Shown: piece after piece, positions 7,851 to 16,550 of the stretch
Layout: the number at the start of each line of letters is the position of its first letter
Numbering within the stretch: the first letter of the stretch is position 1
Origin: CAYWCV01 sp964629885
GTDB lineage: Bacteria > Bacteroidota > Rhodothermia > Balneolales > CAYWCV01
Assembly (NCBI GenBank): GCA_964629885.1
Contig: CAZVRJ010000026.1
Span: 1 to 35,652 of the forward strand
Reading direction: 5' to 3'
DNA length: 35,652 nt
Position numbers and translations under genes: made by a program
The notes under the pieces: model-generated
What the model was told of the DNA's origin: nothing
The model's database searches: none
The model's input: the letters and a program-made list of their open reading frames with translations, nothing else

Positions 7851-9335
7851 CTACATCACCCGAAACGTGAACGTTATCATGAACATCACCAAAAAGATGA
7901 GTATCAGTGGCATTACAAAACGCAGCCATTTGTCGTAGCCTAATTTCACCAAGGCGATCGAAGGCAGCAAGGTGTTCGTCGGACTGATGGCATAGAACAT
8001 CCCTACCCCATAGATGTAGGCGTCGATGATGATTTCGCGGCCCAGACCAAGCCCGTCGGCCAAGGGCGACATGATAGGCATGGTGAGGATGGCCATGCCA
8101 GATGTGGATGGGATCAGGAATGACAGTCCGCTGTAGATCAACATGATGGAATTGACAAAAAAAGCAGGCGCAAGCCCCTCGGTCACAGCCGTTGCATGGT
8201 ACAGAAAGGTGTCGCTAATCTGTCCGTCGTTCATAAGTACGGTCACACCGCGGGCAATTCCGATGATGAAGGCCACACCCAACAGGTCGCCGGCTCCCCT
8301 CATGAAGGCCGTTATGAAGGCTTCCTCCTTAATGCGTGCGATGAGCCCGATGAGGATGGCCCCGACAAAGAAGACGGTGGTCATTTCGACGAACCACCAT
8401 CCAAGCATCGATACGCCGACGATCATGGTAACAAAGCACAACGAAAAGACAGCCAGAATTGCCATCAGCTTGGCATTCATTTTCACATCCGCCTTGGGAG
8501 CCCCCGTGTGGAAGAGCGCTGCGTGTTCGTCACGCTGGTCGTACGTAAGTGATTTGGTCGGGTCCTTGCGAATCTTGCTGGCGTACCGGAGGATGTACAC
8601 AATGGTGATGATCACAACTATCCCGAGCATGACGATGCGGCTGGTCAATCCTGTGGTCCAACTTATACCGGCAGCATCGGCTGCTATGATAACGGAGAAC
8701 GGATTGATGGTCGAGCACATCACGCCGATGTTCGATCCCATAAAGATGCAGGCCACTCCGACCGTCACATCGTATCTCGCCGCCAGAAAAACGGGTATGA
8801 GGATGGGGTAAAAGGCAAGCGTCTCCTCGCCCAAGCCGAAGGTGGTTCCACCGGCCGCGGTGAGCAGCGTGGTGAAGATGATGAGCAGATGTTCGCGGCC
8901 CTCGAGCACCTTTGCGAGCCAGGCAATGCCGGCATCGAAGGCGCCCGTAAGGTTCATGATGCCGATGAGTCCGCCGATGATCAACACCAAGAATATGATG
9001 TCGGCCGCCTCAATGATACCCTTGATCGGCGCCTGCGCGAGGGCGAAGAACCCCTGTGGACTCGCATCCGTCTGCTTGTAGGTGCCGGGGATGCTCACTG
9101 GACGATAGAGCGTGCCGCTGGTGAACTTCTCTAGCGGGATCCTCACGTTCAGCAAGTCGAGCGACTCCTGCGTTGCGGGCACCTTCTCTGTTGAACTCAT
9201 CCGCTGAATCACAAACGTGCTATCGGAGGCATTGTACTGCAACATATCGTACTTGCCCGAGGGGATGAACCATGTGGATATGGCCACCACAGCGGCGATT
9301 GCAAGCAAGATGGTAATAGCTGATGGAAATTTCAT
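7851..9335 (-). CDS. YfcC-family inner-membrane transporter (C4-dicarboxylate / basic amino acid carrier superfamily)
   Basis: A 494-residue protein with about twelve membrane segments. It begins with a hydrophobic helix and WFIPSGKYD, the family hallmark of YfcC proteins, followed by a periplasmic loop with IPGTYK. Later motifs include GLGEETLAFYPILIPVFLAARYD, MGSNIGVMCSTINPFS and, near the end, PSTSGMAILTMPIMSPLADG, with the two half-repeats expected for ion-transporter-superfamily carriers. Relatives carry C4-dicarboxylates, arginine/ornithine or peptides; substrate not predictable. Its ATG overlaps the stop of the preceding aminotransferase gene by 4 nt (ATGA, 9332-9335), which indicates translational coupling and suggests that the transporter carries an amino acid or keto acid used by that enzyme. 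Confidence 0.85.
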   Translation of the reverse strand: MKFPSAITILLAIAAVVAISTWFIPSGKYDMLQYNASDSTFVIQRMSSTEKVPATQESLDLLNVRIPLEKFTSGTLYRPVSIPGTYKQTDASPQGFFALAQAPIKGIIEAADIIFLVLIIGGLIGIMNLTGAFDAGIAWLAKVLEGREHLLIIFTTLLTAAGGTTFGLGEETLAFYPILIPVFLAARYDVTVGVACIFMGSNIGVMCSTINPFSVIIAADAAGISWTTGLTSRIVMLGIVVIITIVYILRYASKIRKDPTKSLTYDQRDEHAALFHTGAPKADVKMNAKLMAILAVFSLCFVTMIVGVSMLGWWFVEMTTVFFVGAILIGLIARIKEEAFITAFMRGAGDLLGVAFIIGIARGVTVLMNDGQISDTFLYHATAVTEGLAPAFFVNSIMLIYSGLSFLIPSTSGMAILTMPIMSPLADGLGLGREIIIDAYIYGVGMFYAISPTNTLLPSIALVKLGYDKWLRFVMPLILIFLVMFMITFTFRVM

Positions 9336-10498
9336 GATACCTTCTCCATCCGCCTACACGCTTCCTCTAGTACATGCATTTCCTTGGCGAAGCAGAAGCG
9401 GATGCGGTGCCTGCCATCTTCCGGATGCTGATAGAAGCTGTGGCCCGGCACACCGCAGACCCCCGCGTTCTTGATGAGCCAATGGTTGGCCGACACGGCG
9501 TCCTGAAAATCCTCACGCTGCAATAACTTGTCCCCAAAATTCGCTAACACGTAGTACGCGCCCTGGGGCGGCTCACTGTCGAAACCGGCCGCATCGAGTG
9601 CCCGCATGAAACGGTCGCGCTTCTTGAGGTAATCTGCCTGCATCGAAGTGTAATACGCATCCGCCATGGGTAGCGCTCCAACCATGCCGTGCTGCAATGG
9701 CGCCGGCGCCGATATGACCAGCAAGTCGCTGATGAGTCCCATCTTGTTAATCACCTCCTCGGGTCCTACGGCATACCCCAATCGCCAACCGGTCATATTG
9801 AAGGTCTTCGAGAAACCCGATATCGTTATGGTACGCTCCCAGGCACCTGGCATACTTCCCAGCGACACGTGTTCACGTCCGTCGTAAACGATATACTCGT
9901 AGATCTCGTCGGTGAGGGCCACCAGATCGCGGCGTTTCATCAAGTCCAAGATGGACTCCAACTCCGACCTCGAGAACACCTTGCCGCTCGGGTTACACGG
10001 ACTACACACGAGGATGGCCTTTGTCTTGTCGGTCACGGCAGCCTCGAGTGCGGCCATCGGCAGCGGACCGTCCCCATCCGGGATCTTCACAAAACGGCAG
10101 ACCACACCGAAAAGCTCAAGCAAATGGCGGTGGTATCCGTAAAAGGGCTCGAACAAGATCACCTCATCACCCTGCTCGAACAAGGCCATCATCGCCGCCA
10201 CGAATGCCCCTGTTGAACCCACCGTTACCTGCACGTTCTCGGGACCGCTTACTGGTAGCTTATTGAACGACCTCGCCTTATCGGAGATGAGGGTACGTAG
10301 CTCATGCACGCCGGCAAAGGGCGTGTAGATGGATCGGTCGCTGTCGATGGCCGCCTTCGTAGCCTCCTTTATGGACTCAGGAACCGGTAAGTCGCATATC
10401 CCCTGCCCCAAATTGATGCCGTTGTACTGGTTGATCAAGGCGGTGACGGCGCGAATATCGGACTGCTTGAGCGGGTTTGTACGGGAAGCAAGCTTCAT
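9332..10498 (-). CDS. PLP-dependent aminotransferase, class I/II (kynurenine/methionine aminotransferase-like)
   Basis: A 388-residue fold-type I aminotransferase. It shows the N-terminal substrate segment NGINLGQGICDLPVPESI, the PLP-phosphate region with VGSTGAFVAAM, the CSPCNPSGKVF motif (about 165-175), the DEIYEYIVYDG motif with the cofactor-contacting Asp/Tyr, the Schiff-base Lys231 in ITISGFSKTFNMTGWRLGY, and the C-terminal Arg in RIRFCFAKE that binds the substrate carboxylate. Close relatives act on aromatic amino acids, kynurenine, methionine or glutamine. The gene is first in a two-gene operon with a YfcC-type transporter (4-nt overlap). Its leader on the coding strand is an uninterrupted polypyrimidine array (10500-10557) without a Shine-Dalgarno sequence, so translation initiation here does not use one. 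Confidence 0.9.
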   Translation of the reverse strand: MKLASRTNPLKQSDIRAVTALINQYNGINLGQGICDLPVPESIKEATKAAIDSDRSIYTPFAGVHELRTLISDKARSFNKLPVSGPENVQVTVGSTGAFVAAMMALFEQGDEVILFEPFYGYHRHLLELFGVVCRFVKIPDGDGPLPMAALEAAVTDKTKAILVCSPCNPSGKVFSRSELESILDLMKRRDLVALTDEIYEYIVYDGREHVSLGSMPGAWERTITISGFSKTFNMTGWRLGYAVGPEEVINKMGLISDLLVISAPAPLQHGMVGALPMADAYYTSMQADYLKKRDRFMRALDAAGFDSEPPQGAYYVLANFGDKLLQREDFQDAVSANHWLIKNAGVCGVPGHSFYQHPEDGRHRIRFCFAKEMHVLEEACRRMEKVS

Positions 10499-10499
10499 G

Positions 10500-10557
10500 G
10501 TGGAAGAAGAAAGAAGAAAGAAGAAGGATAGGAATGGGAAGAGGAAGACGGAGGAAT
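10500..10557. repeat. Solo GA-rich array (7-nt period GAAGAAA then GGATAGGA)
   Basis: The plus strand is almost all purines and begins with GAAGAAA heptamers followed by GAAGAAGGATAGGA. This run of roughly 27 nt is identical to parts of the arrays at 29534-29635 and (inverted) 30081-30162, which indicates copying rather than independent slippage. It lies directly upstream of the aminotransferase start. Confidence 0.85.
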
Positions 10558-10642
10558 CTAAGAAATTTAGATGATAATATACTTGTCGGGAAAATTCGCG
10601 ATTACAGAGCCACTGACGTTTGGGAGTTTGGTAGCATTTTAA

Positions 10643-10671
10643 TACATTGGTATTGATATGGTACCATTCTT
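10643..10671 (+). promoter_or_regulatory. Palindromic operator candidate upstream of the toxin-antitoxin pair
   Basis: The perfect 10-bp palindrome ATGGTACCAT (10658-10667) lies 23 nt before the antitoxin start and next to a related half-site TTGGTA (10647-10652). Ribbon-helix-helix antitoxins of the FitA class repress their own operon through such sites. The surrounding sequence is AT-rich and could hold the promoter. Confidence 0.45.
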
Positions 10672-10689
10672 ATATCATTCAACACCATT

Positions 10690-10935
10690 ATGGAAAAGAT
10701 CAACATTTCTGTTAAGGGGATTCCCATGGATGTCTATGAACAGATAAAAAAGCGGGCGGAGCTCAATCATCGTAGCATTAACAGCGAAGTTATTTCTACT
10801 CTCACCGAATCAGTAGAGAGCAACCGTGTTCAATATGAGGTTATTGCTTACAAAGTTCGCGAACTGAGGAAGCGAGCGAAAGGAACACTGCCGATTGAAG
10901 ATGTCCTTAAAGCTATTGAAGAGGGCCGAGAATGA
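10690..10935 (+). CDS. FitA/Arc-type ribbon-helix-helix antitoxin
   Basis: An 81-residue protein. Residues 3-38 (INISVKGIPMDVYEQIKKRA followed by NHRSINSEVISTL) form the beta-strand and two helices of the Arc/FitA ribbon-helix-helix DNA-binding domain; the later part, ending KGTLPIEDVLKAIEEGRE, resembles the flexible tail with which FitA/VapB-type antitoxins cover the active site of their PIN partner. Its last codon and stop overlap the toxin ATG by 4 nt (ATGA, 10932-10935), a normal toxin-antitoxin arrangement. An ATGGTACCAT palindrome upstream is a candidate autoregulatory operator. The pair is visibly more AT-rich than the flanking genes, suggesting horizontal acquisition. Confidence 0.82.
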   Translation: MEKINISVKGIPMDVYEQIKKRAELNHRSINSEVISTLTESVESNRVQYEVIAYKVRELRKRAKGTLPIEDVLKAIEEGRE

Positions 10936-11345
10936 TCGTTGCCGATGCTAGTGTTCTTGCTGAACTATGGCTTCCGGGTCAAAATGTTGATACAGCACTG
11001 AAAGTTATGAAGGCTGATTCGAATTGGATTGCTCCAACATTGTGGAGATCTGAATTTAGAAACACGATTGCAAAATACCTCAGAGCCAATTTGATCGATT
11101 TCGCATTTGCACATACTGTGATGATGGAGGGACTAAAATTAATGTCGAAACATGAATTCGTAGTTGATTCTTATAGAGTTATTGATCTCATTGCAAGTTC
11201 GCGAGTATCAGCATACGACGCCGAATACATTGCCCTAGCGCAAGAAACCGAGAGCAGGTTAGTCACCTTCGATAGGAAGCTGATCAACCTGTTCCCGGAT
11301 GTTGCGATTCACCCCGAAAATTTCGTAGGCTCTACTAATTCGTGA
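10932..11345 (+). CDS. VapC-type PIN-domain toxin ribonuclease
   Basis: A 137-residue PIN-domain protein. The acidic metal-site residues are in place: Asp5 (IVADASV), Glu41 (WRSEFRNTI), Asp96 (SAYDAEYIALA) and Asp114 (LVTFDRKLI). PIN toxins of the VapC group are Mg-dependent RNases, often cutting tRNA or rRNA, that are inactivated by the cognate antitoxin encoded just upstream (4-nt overlap). The length is typical and all catalytic residues are intact, so the toxin is probably functional. Its last 11 nt overlap convergently with the end of the DUF4139 gene on the other strand (11335-11345), consistent with insertion of the pair directly against that gene. Confidence 0.85.
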   Translation: MIVADASVLAELWLPGQNVDTALKVMKADSNWIAPTLWRSEFRNTIAKYLRANLIDFAFAHTVMMEGLKLMSKHEFVVDSYRVIDLIASSRVSAYDAEYIALAQETESRLVTFDRKLINLFPDVAIHPENFVGSTNS

Positions 11346-12708
11346 TCCGAACGGTGTAGGTTATTTCAACCTCCGAATTGGCAGGAACCGGCACGTCGAA
11401 CGCAATCTTGTTGGCATTGACCTTACGGTACTCGCGGCTGCTGCGCATAACCTCCCAATTCCCCCATAGATTCCGCTCTACTTCAATGGTCACTGCAGTG
11501 TCCTTGCGATTCTTGAGCACTACCTTGTAGCTCATTTCGTTCACGCGGTCGGTAATCCGACGCTGATCGGTCATAGTAGTCTCACCCAATAGGTCGAAGG
11601 CCTGACCTAGGGTCAACGTGATCTTCTCGTCTCGCGGCGTATGATTAATTCGGTCCTCGCCCACAAACTCGACGGAGCCTCCACTTGACTGGTTCACTCT
11701 CACAATACCCATAGGCATCGGAATTCCCAACCCGTTGGCCGATTCATTCTTGAATTCGACCTGCACGGACACCGGCTCGCTCACGCCCTGTCCACGCTGG
11801 CCCTCGCCCAAATAACGGTAACGCTTCACAACCGGGATGCCAGCCGCGTCAAACAGTGCGATCTGCTTGCTCTCGTTCTGCAACAGGTCGGTTGGACGCT
11901 GCAAGGTGTACATGTGGTATTCGAACAGTCCAGCGCTCTCGAACTGGCTGTCGGCCGTTTTGGCGGCCATGGCAAAACCTTCTTCATATACGTAGTTGCG
12001 CGACGGTGGACGCACACGGTTCACACTTCCGGCCACCAGTTTGAGGTTGGCATTGCGGAATGTTGCACCAGAGTTGTTGGTCAGGTTGACCCAAGCATTC
12101 AAATCGAGTTTCGTGTCGTTGTCTTTGAGTACAGCCACATACTCAGCCTGCCAGCTCATACCACCAGTCTGATAGGTCATTTCCACATTCTGGCTACCGG
12201 CACGGTCGGTTTGGACCTTCCAAAGGAGTGTTGGTCGCGTGATGAGTCCACCTGGAAGCTCATCAACGGTTATCTGATACTTGCCCAAACCCGGAAGCAT
12301 CATGAGTCCGCCATTGGCACTGCGAATCACGGCCGATCCACCCTGAGTTGACAACAGTGTTCCACGGATAATCGTACCTTTCTCGTCGATGAATTGCACC
12401 TCGCGGTCGATAAATCGCTGCAGAATTTTATCGGCGCTCACCAAATCGTACTGGTAGTTCTGCTCAAGCACCGAGCCGTTGAACGTGATTTTCACGGTGG
12501 CCGGATTGATCAGTGATGCAACATCGGCAACACGGATTTCTGAGATACCCCGTGGTATATCGAATGTGCGGATTTCGCGCACAACGCCAAGGTTATCGTT
12601 GTAAACGGTAACAAATACAGATCCAGGTGCCGCTTGGGCGTTGGATTCGGCTGGCGCGGCAAGTCCCGCAACCAATATTGACACAATGGCAAAAACAGTT
12701 GATTTCAT
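11335..12708 (-). CDS. Exported DUF4139 domain protein
   Basis: A 457-residue protein from the chosen ATG at 12708. This start is preferred over an upstream ATG at 12771 because it opens a clear signal peptide (MKSTVFAIVSILVAGLAAPA, then ESNAQA) and has GGAG 11 nt upstream, while the longer version would put a charged segment before it and extend into the hairpin at 12761-12795. The body matches DUF4139: an N-terminal beta-rich region (VTVYNDNLGVVREIRTFDIP), central TGGMSWQAEYVAVL and a C-terminal region with EITYTVRI. DUF4139 proteins are surface or periplasmic beta-rich proteins of unknown function. The gene follows the DPP-IV-like peptidase gene, with a hairpin terminator candidate between them, so it is probably transcribed separately. 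Confidence 0.78.
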   Translation of the reverse strand: MKSTVFAIVSILVAGLAAPAESNAQAAPGSVFVTVYNDNLGVVREIRTFDIPRGISEIRVADVASLINPATVKITFNGSVLEQNYQYDLVSADKILQRFIDREVQFIDEKGTIIRGTLLSTQGGSAVIRSANGGLMMLPGLGKYQITVDELPGGLITRPTLLWKVQTDRAGSQNVEMTYQTGGMSWQAEYVAVLKDNDTKLDLNAWVNLTNNSGATFRNANLKLVAGSVNRVRPPSRNYVYEEGFAMAAKTADSQFESAGLFEYHMYTLQRPTDLLQNESKQIALFDAAGIPVVKRYRYLGEGQRGQGVSEPVSVQVEFKNESANGLGIPMPMGIVRVNQSSGGSVEFVGEDRINHTPRDEKITLTLGQAFDLLGETTMTDQRRITDRVNEMSYKVVLKNRKDTAVTIEVERNLWGNWEVMRSSREYRKVNANKIAFDVPVPANSEVEITYTVRITN

Positions 12709-12760
12709 TGTATTACGTTCTCCAATTCTAGTCTTGATAAATGATCGTCCCCATAAACAA

Positions 12761-12795
12761 AGAGCGGACACTGGTGTAACGCAGATGTCCGCTCT
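12761..12795 (-). terminator. Hairpin terminator candidate after the DPP-IV-like gene
   Basis: A perfect 10-bp stem (AGAGCGGACA at 12761-12770 with TGTCCGCTCT at 12786-12795) has a 15-nt loop. Read on the minus strand it is followed by TTTGTTTATG, a weak U tract. It lies between the stop of the peptidase (12817) and the DUF4139 start (12708). Confidence 0.6.
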
Positions 12796-12816
12796 TGAAT
12801 TGTAGCTACGATAAAA

Positions 12817-15078
12817 TTAGTCGATCACACCACTCGCCTTCTTAAGCTCAGGCTTGAGCAATCCATCGATATATCTGGTATACGTTTGCATCAGCAGCAT
12901 GTAGCTGGCTTGGCTATAGGCAACACCGTGTGCCCCAGGAGGATAAATACGCAGATCGGCATCTACACCGGCATCGGTGAGCGCCTGTACCAACTGCATG
13001 GTGTGCTGCATGTGCACGTTTTCGTCCATGGCAGAGTGGGCGATGAGCAAACGGTCTTTAACATTGGCAGCATGGGTGGGGACAGCCGAGAGTATGTATC
13101 CATCTAGGTTGTCGTCAACCAATCCCATGTACCGCTCTGTATAGATGCTGTCGTACAGTAACCAATCGGAAACCGGTGCACCAACGATGCCGAGCTTGAA
13201 CACGCCCGGATGAGTTGCCACCGTGTACGCACTCATATATCCGCCATAGCTGTGCCCACGGATGGCCATATTTTCGCCGTCAACGTAAGATAGCGTCTTG
13301 AGATGCTTTGCGGTCTCGGCAAAATCGAGCGCCTCGTACACGCCGAGCTGCTTGTACACCAACTTTTCGAAGGCCGAGCCATAGCCGCCACTTCCTCGGT
13401 TATTCACGCTAACAATGATATAACCCTGCTGCGCCAACCACTGATGCCATCCGTTTGTTTCCCACTGGTTGTACACACTCTGCGCACCTGGACCACCGTA
13501 GATATCCATCACCACAGGATATCGGTTGTTCGGGTTGAAATCGGGCGGCTTTACCATGTAGGCGTCAAGTTTTTGGCCGTCGGATGTCGTGAACGAAAAC
13601 AGCTCGCGTGGGCTGTATACATTTTTTGATACATACTCGCGAACGCGAGATCCATCTTCGTAGGTGCGGATTACGCGACCGTCAATGCCGCGAAGCACCA
13701 CCTGACGCGGAGTTGTGACGTTCGACCAACGGTCAATGAAATACTTGCCATTGGGCGCTACACTAAGATTGTGATTACCAGGCTCGGATGTAAGCTTTCG
13801 CTTGCCAGTACCATCAAAACTCACCGAATAGAGATGGCGTTCGAGAGGCGACGCCTCCGTGCTGGTATAGATGATGGTGCGGTTCGTGGGATTTACTGCG
13901 TGTACATAAGTAACCTCCCAGTTGCCTTTAGTAACCTGGCCGAGTAGCTTGCCCTCGTAGTCGTAGCGATAGATGTGCGACCATCCGTCGAGGTCGCTCA
14001 CCCAGAAAAACTCCTCCAAACCGGCAGGGAAATACATGTAGTGCATGATTCCGGCAAAGAAATCGAACACATCGATCCACGTCTCAGACCGCTCCTGATA
14101 AATCACCCGGCTAGTTCCACTGCTCGCATTGCACATGTAGAGCTTCAGATGGTTCTGCTCGCGGTTTAGCACCACAACGGCCAAGGTACCAGGACGCGAG
14201 GTCCAGTAAATACGCGGCACATAGAATTCGCTGCTTTCATTGATGCTCATCCAACGCTTGTCGCCCGATTTCACGTCAACAACGCCGATGCGCACTTTAG
14301 GGTTGGTCTGACCGACCTTCGGATAACGGATTTCCACGTACTCGGCGGTTTGACCCGAGTAGTCGGTCATCTGAAAGATGGGCACGTCGGTTTCATCTTC
14401 CTGCCAGAAGGCGATGTAACGGCTGTCGGGCGACCATTCCCAGGCCTGTGCCAATCCAAATTCTTCCTCGTAAGCCCATCCGAATTTGCCGTTGAATACA
14501 TGTTTTGTGGCGTCGTTGGTGAGCTGGGTTTCTTTGGCGGTTGCAAAATCGTAGATGTACACATTGCCGCCACGCTCATAACCGATCATGGATCCATCGG
14601 GCGAAAGCTGCGCTGTGCCGGCATCTTGCACCACTTCCTTCAGCGTCTTGTCGGCAACCGAGTAGAAATAGTAATCGGAGATTCCCGAGCGGCGGAAGAT
14701 GGGGCGGAAGTTCGTCTGAAACAAGATGTGCTTGCTGTCATCGGCCCACTGGAAGGAGCTGTAGGTGAATGGTCGTCCCTCGGCATTGGTGTGTCCCGTA
14801 GGACTAAAAATCAGCTCGTCGGATCCCGTTGCTGGGTTGTAGGAGCGGATCTCCATCGTCCGTGTTTCCTGGTTGACGATGGAGTACGAGTAGCGATCGC
14901 CATTGTCGATCCAATTCACGTTCGACGGACCGTTTCCTCCGGAAAGTTGTCCACCGATGCTCATTGCCTGCTGCAGGCTCTCTAGCCGCTGGCGCTCCTG
15001 CCCATAAGCGAGAGACGCTGGCAAGAATAAGAGCAAGAGCAACGGCAAGAACAAGTGCGAAGTTCTAACAGACTGCAT
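12817..15078 (-). CDS. S9B dipeptidyl-peptidase IV-type serine peptidase, exported
   Basis: A 753-residue protein with a signal peptide (hydrophobic LFLPLLLLLFLPASLAYG, ending near residue 26). The N-terminal two thirds form the DPP-IV beta-propeller, including the conserved FGWAYEEEFGLAQAWEWSPD and YIAFWQEDETDVP stretches. The C-terminal alpha/beta-hydrolase domain has the catalytic triad Ser610 (GHSYGG), Asp685 (AMDENVH) and His717 (GAHGV). The Glu pair in YEEEF corresponds to the residues that bind the substrate amino terminus in DPP-IV, supporting release of Xaa-Pro or Xaa-Ala dipeptides from peptides in the periplasm. Length and motif order are normal for Bacteroidota DPP4/PTP-type enzymes. 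It follows the phosphohexomutase gene on the same strand after a 74-nt AT-rich gap that probably contains its promoter. Confidence 0.92.
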   Translation of the reverse strand: MQSVRTSHLFLPLLLLLFLPASLAYGQERQRLESLQQAMSIGGQLSGGNGPSNVNWIDNGDRYSYSIVNQETRTMEIRSYNPATGSDELIFSPTGHTNAEGRPFTYSSFQWADDSKHILFQTNFRPIFRRSGISDYYFYSVADKTLKEVVQDAGTAQLSPDGSMIGYERGGNVYIYDFATAKETQLTNDATKHVFNGKFGWAYEEEFGLAQAWEWSPDSRYIAFWQEDETDVPIFQMTDYSGQTAEYVEIRYPKVGQTNPKVRIGVVDVKSGDKRWMSINESSEFYVPRIYWTSRPGTLAVVVLNREQNHLKLYMCNASSGTSRVIYQERSETWIDVFDFFAGIMHYMYFPAGLEEFFWVSDLDGWSHIYRYDYEGKLLGQVTKGNWEVTYVHAVNPTNRTIIYTSTEASPLERHLYSVSFDGTGKRKLTSEPGNHNLSVAPNGKYFIDRWSNVTTPRQVVLRGIDGRVIRTYEDGSRVREYVSKNVYSPRELFSFTTSDGQKLDAYMVKPPDFNPNNRYPVVMDIYGGPGAQSVYNQWETNGWHQWLAQQGYIIVSVNNRGSGGYGSAFEKLVYKQLGVYEALDFAETAKHLKTLSYVDGENMAIRGHSYGGYMSAYTVATHPGVFKLGIVGAPVSDWLLYDSIYTERYMGLVDDNLDGYILSAVPTHAANVKDRLLIAHSAMDENVHMQHTMQLVQALTDAGVDADLRIYPPGAHGVAYSQASYMLLMQTYTRYIDGLLKPELKKASGVID

Positions 15079-15152
15079 ACGATCAAAACTTAGGTGAGTA
15101 AAAATTGCGGTACATCGAGATGTAACGTATCACATGCTTAAAAATATATGTA

Positions 15153-16550
15153 TCACACCATCAACGCCACTGTATCCACAATTGCCTGGGCATCTTCGGG
15201 GCTATGGCTCTCGCTGTAGATGCGAAGCACAGGCTCGGTGCCACTTGGACGTATGAGCACGCGGGCACCGTTCGATAGGTGCAGCTTTACGCCGTCGATC
15301 AGCTCGACATCGACGACCTCGTAGTGCATCACATGGGTGATCTCGCCCAGTTTGGCCCGGTTCACCAAGCGATCTTTCTTCTCATTGGTGGTGTGCATGT
15401 CGATGCGGCGGTTATAGTGCGCACCGAAATCGTCGAAAAGCATCTGCACCAGTTCGCTCAAGGCCTTGCCGGTTTTGACCATCATTTCGACGACGAGCAA
15501 TCCGATGTAAACGCCGTCCCGTTCAGGGATGTGTCCTTTCACCGCGATGCCGCCAGACTCCTCCCCGCCAATCAGCACGTCACCCTCCACAATCTTGTCG
15601 GCGATGTATTTGAAGCCAATGGGTGTCACGATAACAGGCAACTCATACTTTGCCGCCATTTTATCGAGCATCTGGGTGGTCGAAAACGTCTTGATGATGC
15701 TGCCCCCGAGTCCCTTTTGGGTGTGGAGGTACCATAATAACAGACTCAGCAGCAGATGCGAATCCACGTATTGGCCCGTTTCATCGTACATGCCCACGCG
15801 GTCGCCGTCGCCGTCGTTGGCGATGCCCACGGCGCAGCGGTTTTGGCGGATGAAACTCGATAGCTCACCCAGATTCTTCTCGATGGGCTCAGGTGGTGTG
15901 CCGTTGAAGCCCGGATTCAGATCGGAGTGCAGCTCGAGTACTTGTGCACCCAACAACGAGCGGATGATGGTCCTAGACGAGCCATACATCGCATCGTGGG
16001 CGATCTTGACGCCAGTGGAGCGGATGGCGTCGAGGTCGAGCCTATCGCGTAGCTCATCCAAATACATGTCGGCGAGTTTGATTTCGCGAATACGACCTTG
16101 GCGCAGGCAGATACTGTAGTCATCAACCGGTATAGATGCGTCATATTTGTTGTATTGCGCCTCCACTTGGCTGATATGCTCGGGAGTGGCGGGACCCCCG
16201 AAAGGCGCCTTGATCTTGAATCCGTTGTACTCGGGCGGATTGTGGCTGGCTGTTATCACGATCCCGACGGCATCGTAGTGCAACGCCGCCCAGCTCACTG
16301 CCGGGGTAGGAACGATACTGTCGGCCATGCGCACCGGGATACCCATTGCCGTAAACTGGCAGGCTGCATGCTGCGCGAACTCGCGTCCCATAAAGCGGCA
16401 GTCGTAGCCGATCACCACGCCATTCGTGGTGATGCCCGAATCGAGAATCCATCTCGCGGTTGACTGTGCAACGATCGAGAGGTTGTCGAAGGTAAAGTCT
16501 TTGGCGATAACTGCCCGCCAGCCGTCAGTGCCGAATTTCATTTTTGCCAC
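15153..16550 (-). CDS. Phosphoglucomutase/phosphomannomutase-family enzyme
   Basis: A 465-residue alpha-D-phosphohexomutase that interconverts sugar 1- and 6-phosphates through a phosphoserine. All four active-site loops are visible: the N-terminal KFGTDGWRA, the phosphoserine loop ITASHNPPEYNG with Ser102, the metal loop NDGDGDR at 245-251, the sugar-specificity loop GGEESGGIAVKGH (about 322-334) and the phosphate-binding loop RPSGTEPVLRIY near the C-terminus. GEESGG points to glucose/mannose rather than glucosamine specificity, but a GlmM-like role cannot be excluded. Its first codons overlap the 3' end of lgt by 13 nt, so cysS, lgt and this gene form one transcription unit. Confidence 0.88.
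   Translation of the reverse strand: MAKMKFGTDGWRAVIAKDFTFDNLSIVAQSTARWILDSGITTNGVVIGYDCRFMGREFAQHAACQFTAMGIPVRMADSIVPTPAVSWAALHYDAVGIVITASHNPPEYNGFKIKAPFGGPATPEHISQVEAQYNKYDASIPVDDYSICLRQGRIREIKLADMYLDELRDRLDLDAIRSTGVKIAHDAMYGSSRTIIRSLLGAQVLELHSDLNPGFNGTPPEPIEKNLGELSSFIRQNRCAVGIANDGDGDRVGMYDETGQYVDSHLLLSLLLWYLHTQKGLGGSIIKTFSTTQMLDKMAAKYELPVIVTPIGFKYIADKIVEGDVLIGGEESGGIAVKGHIPERDGVYIGLLVVEMMVKTGKALSELVQMLFDDFGAHYNRRIDMHTTNEKKDRLVNRAKLGEITHVMHYEVVDVELIDGVKLHLSNGARVLIRPSGTEPVLRIYSESHSPEDAQAIVDTVALMV

Noticed and set aside
8143..8811. Plus-strand ORF of 222 codons
   Set aside because: Antisense shadow of the YfcC-type transporter with a composition typical of reversed membrane-protein codons.
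12709..12771. N-terminal extension of the DUF4139 protein
   Set aside because: It would place 21 non-signal residues before a clear signal peptide and would read through one arm of a hairpin.
15111..15124. TACATCGAGATGTA palindrome before the DPP-IV-like gene as a terminator
   Set aside because: The stem is short and AT-rich and the T run is 6 nt away, so it is too weak to call.
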